From NCBI GenBank assembly GCA_022266195.1, contig WHVY01000002.1, positions 6,711,001-6,775,000 on the forward strand: a DNA stretch of 64,000 nucleotides, written 5' to 3'. This DNA comes from Tetranychus cinnabarinus (Eukaryota; Arthropoda; Arachnida; Trombidiformes; Tetranychidae). A model generated the notes under the pieces. It was not told where the DNA came from. It worked only from the letters and a program-made list of their open reading frames with translations, and made no database searches. Position numbers and translations under genes: made by a program. Of this stretch, positions 38,701 through 50,110 are shown piece by piece; the first letter of the stretch is position 1; every line of letters begins with the position of its first letter.

Positions 38701-41035
38701 TTCAATACAACTTGCTTCAGAATTGATTGAAATTAAACCGATCTCGGTCATTTTCTTGGCGATTGTCGTCATTTACTTTTTTTCAAATCATCAACTTGTC
38801 AACCATGTTTATTGTCATCCTTTGTTCATTATCATCTTTGCCTGATTTAACTTAAATGTACGAAGGTTAAATATCAAGTCTTTCATTTGTCATCATTAAC
38901 CTTATCCATTGACAGCATTCCTTCATAAACTTTATCATTGTAAATTGTTGTAAAATAATTTGTCATTTCATCAATTAAAATCAAATAAATTAAACCAGTG
39001 AACACAAATGAAAAGCTAACCGTAAAAAAAGCAGGAGAGAAAATCATTTGTGAAAATTGGTAAACAATTGAAAACCCATAAAATACCCAAACAGATGTTG
39101 GGTTATGAAAAGGAGAGGAAAACAAAGGAACCAAGAATTGCTAATGAAGTTGAATGTTTCAAATTGTAACTTGAAATGGTCGTCATAATGACAACAATCA
39201 GAATCAATGTTGGACAATCCAAACAATAACAAAGACACAGTAATATAAGGAAATCATAAGGTAAGATCTTTTATTTTTGGGTTTATAAAATACACAATCC
39301 ACTTTAGTTTTCTTGTTTACCGAATTATGATCATTCACTTAAATTGTGATTCCATTACTGATCTTGGTTACTCACCAAACTGTTAAATTGTTGTTAACTC
39401 ATCCTTCTTCCACCTAACTCAACACCACCACCACCACTGCCACCACAACCTCCTCCTTCTCCTCCCTCTATACCATCTCCAACATTACCTCCAAAGACTA
39501 CACTGTTTTCTGCTCTTCATGATTTTCTATTTTTCTGGTGACGTGGTTTTACCCATTTAAGTTTAACGTTCAACTTGACAACAAACAATTCAACACATTC
39601 AACATTATTGTTAATAAACACTCCAGGGCAGCGTTAACCATCACAATCAACCAAAATTAATTGTAAACAGTGAAATATTATACCAGTAACCTTTCAATAT
39701 AATACACCATTGCTACCTTACATGATTTTTCTTGTGCCTTACAATACTTTCTTCTGACTCTCTTTTGATCCATCCTTACAACCAACTGGTTATTTTTGTT
39801 TTACAAGTAAGCCTTCTAATAATTACATCATTGATAATAATTATCACTGTCAATAGTATCAACAACATTAACATCTCAGGTTATTCATGAATCATGATTC
39901 ATGAAATATGCTAAACAACTACATGATAAGATTACAACTTGAGTAGTGTAACCAAGTCTTTCTTACTCTTTGCTGTTGCTTCTTCTTCTTCTACTGTTGT
40001 TGTTTAATCCAATGCTTCTAACCCAGCCCCTAGAACCGGATTGTGATTTTTTAATTTTCTCCTCTCTGTTTGTTTGTTTATTTCACTAACCATTCCACAT
40101 TTACACAGCAATCATTACCATTGCCAACAACCTTTTCGTCATATTTTATCCCTAACCGTCCTTCATCATATTCACCGGTTAACTTTACCTCCATTAACCT
40201 GTCAATTCGTTCAATAATCACATACAACTTGCCTCTAGTTTTTGTTGTTTCACATTCTCCTTCTCTTTTGTTTTTTCTCTCTCATACTCTCTTTTCATCT
40301 CTTTCCTGTTATTTCTATCTCTCCGTAGTTTCAGAAGCAATCAAAAATTTCATTTTCTTCAAGCTCCTCTTCAATAAACCCTTTGGTTCCATCCTCTGTG
40401 TATGTGAATGTTTCTATCACTTTAAACAATCTCAATCAACACATTGGCAAGTTATCTCGCCTTTAGTTATCCCTGTTTTTCAACAACTCTATCGAGCCAG
40501 ACAAATCTTATTTTATGAAATGTGTATATTTATCTAAATTATTTTGTATTTGATCAACAAATTATTGTATCCAAAAGGTAAGGTTTAAACATAATGTTAC
40601 TATTTTCATGTGTTTAAAAATCTTGTTAGTTGCCTTTTTGTTTATCAACCTGTTTTTTACCTTACCCATTATACCTCTTATCGTGTGTGTTAGATAATCT
40701 GGTTCCTTACCAATATCATTTTTTGATTCTGTTAACATGATTTAGTTAACACATTCACCATCATACATTTTAATTGTGTTTTTAATATATTTATTATCAT
40801 TTGCTGTGGGTGGGTGTTCTGCAACAATGGTAACCTTGGATATGACAGTTAACTTTCCCCCTTTTTTCCAATGTATCTAATTGTTAGATATACAAAGATG
40901 TTAACTAATTTTACCTTTCATTTTCATTGTGAACCCTTACAGATTTAAATTAATTTACAAGTCAACTCAATTGGACTATTTCTTACATTAATTGTTACAC
41001 TTGTTTAACTACTGACCCGGTAAATACTATTTAAG
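35706..41035. other. Intergenic region between TONSL and EHD
   Basis: No coding region is supported. The interval contains AT-rich sequence, a CCACCACCACCACCACTG-type simple repeat near 39425-39480, and pyrimidine-rich segments just before EHD that may include its untranslated exons or promoter. The longest frame (40070-40537) looks like translated low-complexity sequence. Confidence 0.5.
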
Positions 41036-43306
41036 ATGTACAGTTTCTTACGACGTAACGAGCAACGGAGGAAGGAAGCAGATACCTTCATTTCTGTCAA
41101 TGAAGGCTTAAAGAGATTGTATAAATCTAAAATTCTCCCATTAGAGGAACATTACCTGTTTAAAGATTTTCACTCCCCTCCATTAGAAGATGCCGATTTT
41201 GATGCTAAACCAATGGTACTTTTGGTTGGACAATATTCAACCGGTAAAACAACGTTCATCAAGTATCTTTTGGAGCAATCTTTTCCTGGTATCCGGATTG
41301 GACCTGAGCCAACGACAGACAAATTTATTATCGTTATGCACGGTGAACAAGAGACAGTTACTCCCGGTAATGCTCTAGTCGTTGATCCCAAAAAGCATTT
41401 CCGTCCATTATCAAAATTTGGTGGGGCCTTTCTCAATCGATTACAATGTTCAACAGTTAATTCACCAGTTTTAGATAGTATCACCATAATTGATACTCCT
41501 GGTATCCTCTCTGGAGAGAAACAACGTGTCGATAGAGGTTATGATTTCACTGGTGTCCTTGAATGGTTTGCTGAACGTGTCGATCGAATCATTCTTCTCT
41601 TTGATGCTCATAAATTGGATATCTCAGATGAATTTAGACGTAGTATTGAAGCTCTTCGAGGGCACGATGATAAAATTCGTATTGTTCTCAATAAAGCTGA
41701 TATGGTTGATCAACAACAGCTAATGAGAATTTACGGTGCACTCATGTGGTCCTTGGGTAAAGTTTTTAATACGCCTGAAGTATCGAGAGTTTACATTGGT
41801 TCTTTTTGGGATGAACGCTTACGATATGATGGAAATCGTAAATTGTTTGAAGCTGAAGAGCAAGATTTATTCTCCGATTTACAAAGTCTCCCTCGTAATG
41901 CTGCTCTTCGTAAGCTTAATGATCTCATAAAGCGAGCTCGATTAGCCAAGGTAAATTTTTGCGATTTTACGGAAGGCTTAAGATTTTTAATTTCCATGCC
42001 TCGGTTAACTCTTAATTATATTCTCTATTTGCTTTCTTCTCGACTCACCTTTTTCGCTCATTTATTTATTGTGCCTTTATTAATTCCTTTTATTGCATTC
42101 TTTTCTATTTTCTTATCCCTTTTATTATTCCACATACCAATTGATCATTCTTTTTTTTCTATTTCCGTTTTTTTCATCCAGGTTCACGCCTATATAATCA
42201 GTGCCTTGAAACGAGAAATGCCTACGTTATTGGGAAAAACTAATAAGAAGAAAGAGTTAATCAAGCATTTGTCTAATATTTATACCTCTATCTCTAAAGA
42301 ACACTCAATTGCTGAAGGAGATTTTCCACTTCTTAGTGAAATGCAGGAGAAACTTCTTGACCATGACTTCACCAAATTTAATGCATTGAATAAAAGGCTT
42401 ATTGATGCGGTTGACAAAATGTTAAATGAAGATATTGCTCGTCTTATGGCTCAGATACCACAGGTACGGATTGCTCCTTTGTCTGATTTTAGGTTAAATA
42501 ACTCATTCCCAGTAATAAACTTGTGATTCAAGTCCCTCTCAAACTAATTAGCTTTTTGTTGTAAATGGTTGTTATTGCAATTAATAGTTAATGCTAAAGA
42601 GTAGGTGTGAAAAGAGTGTGAGAATGAGAAGGGTTAGGGGATGAAAAAAAAACAGGAACTAAAATCCTAGTGTGTGTAAAGTGATGCTCAGTTGAGCCTT
42701 TTCATTGTCAGATTGACGTCTTTCAACTTGATCATGATATCCAATGGTTTGATTGTTTTTCCAGCAAAATTGGCTGCGTAAAAGGGTTTCCTAATATGTA
42801 GTTTATCCTGAATAGCTGGTCAACCTTTACTTGACTCAATGTTTCTCCAACTGATTCAAATTTTTATCTCTTTTCTTTTATAAAAACAGGAACAATTAAA
42901 TAAAGAGGAATCATCTGTTAAAGGAGGTGCCTTTGAAAATACACAAGAATCACCGTTTGGATTTGGTCGTGGTGAGGGTATCGATGAAGGTGCCTTTGAT
43001 CCAAATTGGGTGGTCGCTAAAGAGAAACCCAAATATGATGAAATATTTCAGAATCTTCATCCTCAAGATGGCAAAGTGTCAGGAGCTGTTGCTAAACAAG
43101 AACTCATTAAATCAAAGCTTCCCAACTCTGTTTTATCTAAAGTTTGGCGTTTAGCTGATGTTGACCATGATGGATCCCTAGATTCTGATGAATTTGCATT
43201 AGCAATGCATCTAATTAACGTTAAACTTGGTGGTCATGAATTACCTGCCGAATTACCAGCACACTTAATACCACCTTCCAAAAGAAATGGTATTGAAATT
43301 TCTTAA
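41036..43306 (+). CDS. EHD1: EH-domain-containing dynamin-like ATPase (EHD1/Past1/RME-1)
   Basis: Three exons, 41036-41950, 42182-42463 and 42890-43306, join in phase 0 to give 537 residues (human EHD1 has 534). EHD proteins are membrane-bound dynamin-like ATPases that tubulate endosomes and drive receptor recycling. The P-loop GQYSTGKT is at 65-72, the switch motif DTPG at ~154 and NKAD at ~219. Helical membrane-binding segments follow, and a C-terminal EH domain contains an EF-hand-type loop (DVDHDGSLDSDEF) that binds NPF peptides. Splice sites are AAG|GTAAAT to TCCAG|GTTC and CAG|GTACGG to ACAG|GAAC. The first intron is a multiple of three (231 bp) with no stop in frame, so gene finders may wrongly keep it. 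Arthropods usually have one such gene (Past1 in Drosophila). Confidence 0.96.
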
Positions 43307-45266
43307 ATTATACCTCAATGTTTTCCGCAAACTGTCCCTTTGTCGCGATTCATGTTTCTGTTAGCAATCTAACCACAGGTCTAGCGCATTTATCCTGATT
43401 TCTTCTCTCACCTTTTGTGCAGTTTAATCTCTAATGCTAATCATCCCTTGGTGTGTGACTATTTTTTAATCAAAATACATTGTTCCTTGAACAGATCAAA
43501 CATCTAGTACAAATGGATGGTCTCAGTCGGATGGTGATGTCCCACCTGAGTACTAGTTGAAAATTGTTGAAACAACATACAAATGATACCACAGAGAAAC
43601 AATGATTATCAATTTTAATTGAGAAAAAGCTAAATGGTGGATACCTAAAAGTTGAATCTATCCATATACACCAAATTTGATTCACAAAAGAATGTCAAAT
43701 CAATAATTATCCCTAATTATTTTGATTTATTTATGTCTTTTGCACAAATTTTAATCATTAATTTTATCATAATAACATCCAGGGCGTACTTATCTTTATT
43801 TATCTTCAACCAACAGTATCATTTGTTCATTTAAACACTAGTACATATGCATACTAAGAAAAAAAATGGTAATAAATGAAATGACAATTTCTAATTGTTA
43901 CTCCTGAATCTATCGAAACAATTACATCAACATTTAAGCTGCGGAATTTGTTCTGAAATTATTGTTGATTCCATGAAACTGAAAGCCACTCATTAACCAT
44001 CATCATTCAAAATCTACCATTAACCTAATTAAAATAACAGAAAGATTAAACTGCGTTAATTATTATTAATGAAAATCATGTTGAATTTCTTTTTGCAAAA
44101 ATAAATATTTAAATCTACTTTTAACCATCATGTCATCTTTTTTCCCTCTCACAAGGGCTTTGATTTTGCTAGAGCAAAAATTTCGGATAACAATCAATAA
44201 TCCTCCTCGTTGAATTTACTCTGATTATTAAATAATAAATAGTCAATCACGATAGACATCAGCTCAACGTTATCGTTATTTGTTTAGTATATATTACATA
44301 TTCAACAATAAATATCTAAACGATCATCAAGCTGAATATAAGATAAATCAAAAAGTAAAGTCAACTACATTAAACTGAATCCAAAAAGGTTACCGGTCAC
44401 AGAAAATTTAGAGCAAATGACAAATATTTTTGCTGGATAATATTGATTAGTCAACTACGCTTCCATTTAATCAATCTTGAATCTTGAAATGACAGCAACA
44501 TTACCTTTCAATACAAGCACCTGTTATCATTTATATCATCTGGTAAGTGGCTAGATGAAGTGAATAAGTTAATTTAGTTGATGACATAAATGACATAAAT
44601 GTTTAAACTGCTTTACCGCGGTGAAAAATAATCAATTGAGAAGAAGTTTAACATTTGTTAATATCAATTTAACCATCATCAACTCTACCATTGGGGCCGA
44701 TTGGAAACGCTAACTACAAAAGAAAAAAGTTAAAAAGTTAAAAAACGATGATGATGATGATGAAGATGAAAAAGTAAATGTAAAAAGGCGAAATAACTTC
44801 TCTCAAGGAAAAACGATTGAAAGCGAGAATAGGCCTTAGGCTATTTCACATACAATGGAGTCAAATGAATGGACCCAGGGCCACAGGTAAACAGAGCATT
44901 GAAAATACATTTATACTTACCTTGTAATATCATTAAATGTCCACCAAGAATACTGAGAAAATGAAATTACAGAAAAATTGTAATAGCAATAAACAGCAAA
45001 AGATGACAAACAATTTGTTCAAATGTAACAACCACAAATATTGTCCTTGACAACAGACACTCATTGATTCCCGCCATTTTCAAATTAAAATTAAAAGCAT
45101 ATTATTAACTTAATGTTGCTATTAAACTCTGACAATAATAATAGAAAGTCCGAGTGTCATTAAAATTGCAAAAATAATGATTCGAATGATGATTCAATTG
45201 CAATTCAACAAATATCGCAGCATTTTATGGTGACTATCAGTAAAGGAGAAGCTTGAGATGAAAGTG
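43307..45266. other. Intergenic region downstream of EHD, target locus of the Polinton
   Basis: No coding sequence is supported. A short GATGATGATGATGATGAAGATG microsatellite lies near 44747-44768. The last six bases (AAAGTG, 45261-45266) are the left target-site duplication of the following element. Confidence 0.5.
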
Positions 45267-45313
45267 AGTAGTATAAATAACCCATTACTGGCTCAATCGC
45301 GAAACCGGTTATT
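45267..45313 (+). repeat. Left terminal inverted repeat of the Polinton
   Basis: The 47 bases match the reverse complement of 63949-63995 at 46 positions; the one difference is at 45283 (C against A). The start AGT and the TSD before it fit Polinton integration by its integrase. Confidence 0.95.
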
Positions 45314-45355
45314 CAAAAAAATTGAAATTGAAATGAAACTTGTTAAAAGTCAAAT

Positions 45356-45748
45356 TTATTTTTGAACTTGCACCCAAGTGTCACCTTGGGTGTCAACAAT
45401 AACCTTATTAAAGATTATTGAATTATTATTAACAATATTTTTCAAAGAATTAATTTCTTCGTTAAGTTGAATAATGAGGAAGTTGGCTGTTGCCAACATA
45501 TTTTCGAACATTTTCAATGTGGATAGTTGATTATCAATTTGATTCTGTAACGAAATCAAAGATTCGTTGAGGTTTGGAACTGGAACTGAAACTGGAGATG
45601 TTACCACATTTTCAACAATGAAAGTTTCTACATAATTTTGTAGTGTTGGTGGTAGTGTTGATTCAACAGCAGGTTCACTCTCCATTGGAGAAAATGTAAT
45701 GGTATCATCACCGAACAGATCTTCTATCGTTGAGGATACTTGCAACAT
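45356..45748 (-). CDS. Unknown Polinton protein with coiled coil and TQGDTWVQ tail
   Basis: This 130-residue protein is of unknown function. Residues ~1-60 are Ser/Pro/Thr/Glu-rich and acidic. Residues ~60-110 form a heptad-like helix with many Leu, Ile and Asn, probably a coiled coil. The extreme C-terminus reads VDTQGDTWVQVQK. Almost the same tail (IDTQGNTWVQLEK) ends the otherwise different protein at 56671-57156. The DNA coding this tail contains the inverted repeat at 45372-45391. The gene sits next to the left terminal repeat and has a TATA-like box (GGTATATAAA, 45841-45850) ~95 bp upstream. By position and shape it could be a fibre- or tail-like virion component, but this is speculation. 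Confidence 0.65.
   Translation of the reverse strand: MLQVSSTIEDLFGDDTITFSPMESEPAVESTLPPTLQNYVETFIVENVVTSPVSVPVPNLNESLISLQNQIDNQLSTLKMFENMLATANFLIIQLNEEINSLKNIVNNNSIIFNKVIVDTQGDTWVQVQK
45372..45391. other. Inverted repeat ACCCAAG-N6-CTTGGGT
   Basis: A perfect 7-bp inverted repeat with a 6-base loop lies within the last codons of the 45356-45748 gene. An identical stem with a slightly different loop lies at 56702-56721, also in the last part of a gene. It encodes the TQGDTW tail on the minus strand, so protein and nucleic-acid constraints cannot be separated here. Confidence 0.75.
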
Positions 45749-46623
45749 TATGAAGACTTGATGATAACAAGATGAAATGATGTACTATTGATGACTCGAA
45801 GATGAAAGTTAACTGATGATTTTAGCTTGATTTTAACGAATTTATATACCATTTCAGATCGCATTGCATTATAATAAATACAGTGATACACAGAATTCAA
45901 TTGTCCTCGAGGTCATTAATTAAGGAAACGTCCCTTTCACTTTCTCGTCCAAGGTGAAATTTTAGGTCAAGTATTAACTAATATCCAACTAATAGATTTG
46001 ATGCACCTTTATTATAATTAAAGCAGAGTGAACAACCGGAATAATTTGACCTTAAATTTGATCTACGGTACAGAGCAAGTAGGTGACCTTAGTTAAGAAG
46101 AACTAAATTTATTAAGGTGAACTAGATTAGACTTTGCACATACAAGATCAAGGATAAATCATCATAATTGTTCAAACAAAGATAAGATGTAACCTTCTAA
46201 TTAGACATGATTTTTGATATATAAATGACAAAAATTCTCTATCCAAATCATTCAAACAGTCTTCCTCCATTCAACAAATCAACAAATATTATTGATAAAG
46301 CTTCAAAGTTAAGTTTTCTGTCTTAAGTTTAAATCATTAAGTTGTTATCTTTTTATCAAGTTTTTATCCATCTGAATAGAAAAGAAAGTTTACTTTTACT
46401 TTTAATACAATTTATCTTGGTTGGACATCAAGCTGCGTTCAACGGTAAACGGTCTTCAGCAATAGATCTATTGATCATCAATTTTCTATCACCCATACAA
46501 TAGTAAAAGTCAACTTTCACCTTCCAATCAAGTCCATCTTGCTGCACTACGGTCCATATCAATTGCAACAAACAAAACCATTCAAACCCCTAAAGGTAAA
46601 TAAAGTTTTCTTTAACATGTTTG
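45749..46623. promoter_or_regulatory. Noncoding region left of the satellite array, with TATA box for the 45748 gene
   Basis: No coding frame is supported. The minus-strand TATA-like GGTATATAAA at 45841-45850 lies ~95 bp upstream of the gene ending at 45356. The rest is AT-rich sequence leading into the 169-bp array. Confidence 0.45.
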
Positions 46624-48827
46624 AAGTAAAACCTGACTTTGATCAAAGTTAGCTGCAGATCTACTCATCTGATTTTGATGATTTATATATTGCTGAATAG
46701 CTCTGTTTAAGCTTAAAAGAATGATAGTTTGCAGGTTTGCATCCAAAAAGTAGTTCCTGAAATTTAGGTGACTTACAAAGGGAACAAATAGGTTTTCAAA
46801 CTCGACTTTGATCAAAGTTAGTTGCAGAGTTACTTATCCAATCTGAACGATTTATATATTACCAGATAGCTCTGTTTGAGCTTAAAACATAGATAGTTTG
46901 CACGTCTCGATCGGTCAAGTAGTTCAAAAAATTTAGTTGACTCACGGAGGGACAAAATAGGTTTTCAAACTCGACTTTGGTCAAAGTTAACTTCAGAGTT
47001 ACTTATCCGATCTGAACGATTTATATATTGCCAGATAGCTCTAATTGAGCTTAAAACATAGATAGTTTGCACGTCCAAATCCGATCAGTAGTTTGAAAAT
47101 TGAATTGTGTACACGGAGGTACCAAATAGGTTTTCGAACCTGACTTTGACCAAAGTTAGTTGCAGAGTTACTTATCCGATCTGAACGATTTATATATTGC
47201 CAGATAGCTCTAATTGAGCCTAAAACATAGATAGTTTGCACGTCTCGATCGGTCAAGTAGTTCAAAAAATTTAGTTGACTCACGGAGGGACAAAATAGGT
47301 TTTCGAAACCTACTTTGATCAATAACAACTCTGGTTTTACTGTTGCGATTTGAATGATTTATATATTGCCAGATAGCTCTAATTGAGCTTAAAACATAAA
47401 TAGTTTGCACGTCTCGATCGGTCAAGTAGTTCAAAAAATTTAGTTGACTCATGGAGGGACAAAATAGATTTCGAACCCTACTTTGATCAAACTTGGTTGC
47501 AGATCTACTCATCTGATTTTGATGTTTCATATTTTGCCAGATAGCTCTAATTAAGCTTGTAACATAGATAGTTTGCACGTCTCGATCGGTCAAGTAGTTC
47601 AAAAAATTTAGTTGACTCACGGAGGGACAAAATAGGTTTTCGAACCTGACTTTGACCAAAGTTAACTTCAGAGTTACTTATCCGATCTGAACGATTTATA
47701 TATTGCCAGATAGCTCTAATTGAGCTTAAAACATAGATAGTTTGCACGTCCAAATCCGATCAGTAGTTTGAAAATTGAATTGTGTACACGGAGGGACAAA
47801 ATAGGTTTTCAAACTCGACTTTGGTCAAAGTTAACTTCAGAGTTACTTATCCGATCTGAACGATTTATATATTGCCAGATAGCTCTAATTAAGCTTGTAA
47901 CATAGATAGTTTGCACGTCTCGATCGGTCAAGTAGTTCAAAAAATTTAGTTGACTCACGGAGGGACAAAATAGGTTTTCAAACTCGACTTTGGTCAAAGT
48001 TAACTTCAGAGTTACTTATCCGATCTGAACGATTTATATATTGCCAGATAGCTCTAATTAAGCTTGTAACATAGATAGTTTGCACGTCTTGATCGGTCAA
48101 GTAGTTCAAAAAATTTAGTTGACTCACGGAGGGACAAAATAGGTTTTCAAACTCGACTTTGGTCAAAGTTAACTTCAGAGTTACTTATCCGATCTGAACG
48201 ATTTATATATTGCCAGATAGCTCTAATTAAGCTTGTAACATAGATAGTTTGCACGTCTCGATCGGTCAAGTAGTTCAAAAAATTTAGTTGACTCACGGAG
48301 GGACAAAATAGGTTTTCAAACTCGACTTTGGTCAAAGTTAACTTCAGAGTTACTTATCCGATCTGAACGATTTATATATTGCCAGATAGCTCTAATTAAG
48401 CTTGTAACATAGATAGTTTGCACGTCTCGATCGGTCAAGTAGTTCAAAAAATTTAGTTGACTCACGGAGGGACAAAATAGGTTTTCAAACTCGACTTTGG
48501 TCAAAGTTAACTTCAGAGTTACTTATCCGATCTGAACGATTTATATATTGCCAGATAGCTCTAATTGAGCCTAAAACATAGATAGTTTGCACGTCTCGAT
48601 CGGTCAAGTAGTTCAAAAAATTTAGTTGACTCACGGAGGGACAAAATAGGTTTTCGAAACCTACTTTGATCAATAACAACTCTGGTTTTACTGTTGCGAT
48701 TTGAATGATTTATATATTGCCAGATAGCTCTAATTGAGCTTAAAACATAGATAGTTTGCACGTCCAAATCCGATCAGTAGTTTGAAAATTGAATTGTGTA
48801 CACGGAGGTACCAAATAGGTTTTCGAG
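46624..48827. repeat. ~169-bp tandem satellite array inside the Polinton, ~13 units
   Basis: About 13 units repeat with a period near 169 bp, marked by the recurring words GCCAGATAGCTCT, ATAGATAGTTTGCACGTC and TTATCCGATCTGAACG. Two subtypes alternate: one has CTCGATCGGTCAAGTAG followed by TTTAGTTGACTCACGGAGG; the other has CAAATCCGATCAGTAG followed by GAATTGTGTACACGGAGG. A block with TTGATCAATAACAACTCTGG occurs twice (~47310 and ~48670), which indicates duplication of multi-unit segments. The central units (47800-48540) are almost identical, the outer ones more diverged, as in arrays that expand by unequal exchange. Each unit contains a TTTATATATTG segment. Short minus-strand frames recur in every unit, but the period is not a multiple of three, so I treat them as by-products. 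Confidence 0.93.
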
Positions 48828-49018
48828 TTGACATTAGAAGCAATACAAACCAATCAACTCACACCATCTATTGAAGGACAAAGTAACTAAACTCAAATAA
48901 AATGATCAGTATTTGCAGCAAAAGATGGTGTTATTGAACTGCTGTACGAATTTTGTTTTTCTATTCATTACAAAACATATTGTTTATGGTTTTTTTCTTA
49001 TTCATTTAAATCATAGTA

Positions 49019-49384
49019 ATGAATACGAAATTTTGTCCACATTTTGAATGGAAACCATGTTTGAGATGTTCAATACGAACGTATTTCTATGGAATGCCAT
49101 TCGCTTATAATCATTTTTGTAAAAGGTGTTATATTATTCCTGAAGCGAGCAGATGTAGTACATGTTCACCGATGTACTTCATCCAACGGGGTGATAATGT
49201 TGCAGGACATTACATACCTGGAACCAGAGAGGAAAAGAAACCTTCGTTGACTAGTTTCATGTTAGAGTGCTTGAGAGGAACAAGAGAGGATGAACCACAA
49301 AACCGATACAAGCGGGAGAGAGCAAAGCGAATGTGTGTAGTCTCCTATACCCGGATTGATCAATCTGTTTTCTCACCTGATTAA
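49019..49384 (+). CDS. Unknown cysteine-rich, probably zinc-binding Polinton protein
   Basis: This 121-residue protein opens with a Cys/His-rich half. Visible pairs include CPH, CLRC, HFCKRC and CSTC within residues ~6-50, spaced like a zinc ribbon or RING-like cross-brace. The C-terminal half is basic (KRERAKR). I do not recognise a family. It heads a short plus-strand group with the coiled-coil frames at 49393-50098, starting 8 bases before the next ATG. No clear TATA box was seen upstream. A role in transcription or host interaction would fit a small zinc protein but is unproven. Confidence 0.65.
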   Translation: MNTKFCPHFEWKPCLRCSIRTYFYGMPFAYNHFCKRCYIIPEASRCSTCSPMYFIQRGDNVAGHYIPGTREEKKPSLTSFMLECLRGTREDEPQNRYKRERAKRMCVVSYTRIDQSVFSPD

Positions 49385-49392
49385 CAGATACA

Positions 49393-49818
49393 ATGGGATA
49401 CAACTTACGATCTCGTAAAGTCCGAGCTCATGTAAAAAGAGAGCACACAAACCCAACCCACAAACCTGGATTCAAACATTTCAAACAAGAACTTCGTATA
49501 AGTGAAATGAAGCGAGCAGAATTAGAAATAGAAATTGAAAATTTTAAAAGGAATTGTCTAGATTTTAGTATACGATATCGAACCTACTACGCAGCATATC
49601 TTCGTCAAAAAAACGAACTAAACCATTTACGTAATGAAAGAATCTCTCTTTTGTCAAAGATTCGTTTTCTGGAAAATCATAAAAATGAAGAGAAGAGCCA
49701 CATCGCAGTTGTCAACATTGGTCAAAAAGCGCCAGATAAAAGCTATCAAACAGCAGATAAAAGATCAAAGTACCCAGACGGACCTGCCTCCAATACAAAT
49801 ACCAGCGAACAACGATAG
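49393..49818 (+). CDS. Unknown coiled-coil Polinton protein, first frame
   Basis: This 141-residue protein starts GYNLRSRKVRAH (basic), followed from ~30 to ~100 by a strongly charged coiled coil (ELEIEIENFKRN, QKNELNHLRNERISLL). After ~residue 100 the sequence loses helical character. A second frame that continues a coiled-coil style overlaps it (49634-50098, +1 relative). The stop TAG is followed one base later by an ATG of that second frame (TAGAATG at 49816-49822). The pair could be two proteins linked by reinitiation, one protein made by frameshifting, or a gene broken by an indel. The function is unknown. Confidence 0.55.
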   Translation: MGYNLRSRKVRAHVKREHTNPTHKPGFKHFKQELRISEMKRAELEIEIENFKRNCLDFSIRYRTYYAAYLRQKNELNHLRNERISLLSKIRFLENHKNEEKSHIAVVNIGQKAPDKSYQTADKRSKYPDGPASNTNTSEQR

Positions 49819-50098
49819 AATGGCCCTTGCTTTGGAGGTCGTATCGCGCGAAGTTGGTTGTAATTATAACCAGGTTAGAGAATGCAAGGTGAAAATGAAG
49901 ACACTAGCTTATGAGGTTATCCGCTTGAGAAAGGAAAGACAGATATTGACTGATAGATTCAGAGAGATGGCAGATAAATATTACAACCTGCAGCAAGCAA
50001 TCAACGATGTTGATTTATTAGGCTTGCAAAATTACATTAGAATATTAGAGGCAAAAGTTCAAGATACTCTTATACATGAAAACGCAAAATATAAATAA
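49634..50098 (+). CDS. Unknown coiled-coil Polinton protein, second frame (possible continuation)
   Basis: This frame overlaps the previous gene by 185 bases in the +1 frame. The best independent start is the ATG at 49820, giving 92 residues (starting MALALEVV). Upstream of it the frame reads KDQSTQTDLPP, which contains a TQT core like those bound by dynein light chain LC8. That the meaningful sequence begins before 49820 favours one longer protein that changes frame somewhere between ~49690 and ~49790. The remainder is helical (VIRLRKERQILTDRFREMADKYYNLQQAI). No homologue is recognised. Confidence 0.5.
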   Translation: MKESLFCQRFVFWKIIKMKRRATSQLSTLVKKRQIKAIKQQIKDQSTQTDLPPIQIPANNDRMALALEVVSREVGCNYNQVRECKVKMKTLAYEVIRLRKERQILTDRFREMADKYYNLQQAINDVDLLGLQNYIRILEAKVQDTLIHENAKYK

Positions 50099-50110
50099 TT
50101 GTATTTTTAT

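Noticed and set aside
40070..40537. 155-residue plus-strand frame upstream of EHD
   Set aside because: Ser/Phe/Leu-rich translation of pyrimidine-rich DNA with no recognisable domain and no ATG context; more likely promoter or untranslated sequence.
46612..48767. Recurring ~62-residue minus-strand frames (containing ENLFCPSVSQLNFLNY) in every satellite unit
   Set aside because: They repeat because the DNA repeats; the ~169-bp period is not a multiple of three, each frame ends at a random stop in the next unit, and no start context or domain supports translation.
46624..48827. CRISPR-like array
   Set aside because: The whole 169-bp unit repeats without unique spacers, in a eukaryotic element; it is a satellite.
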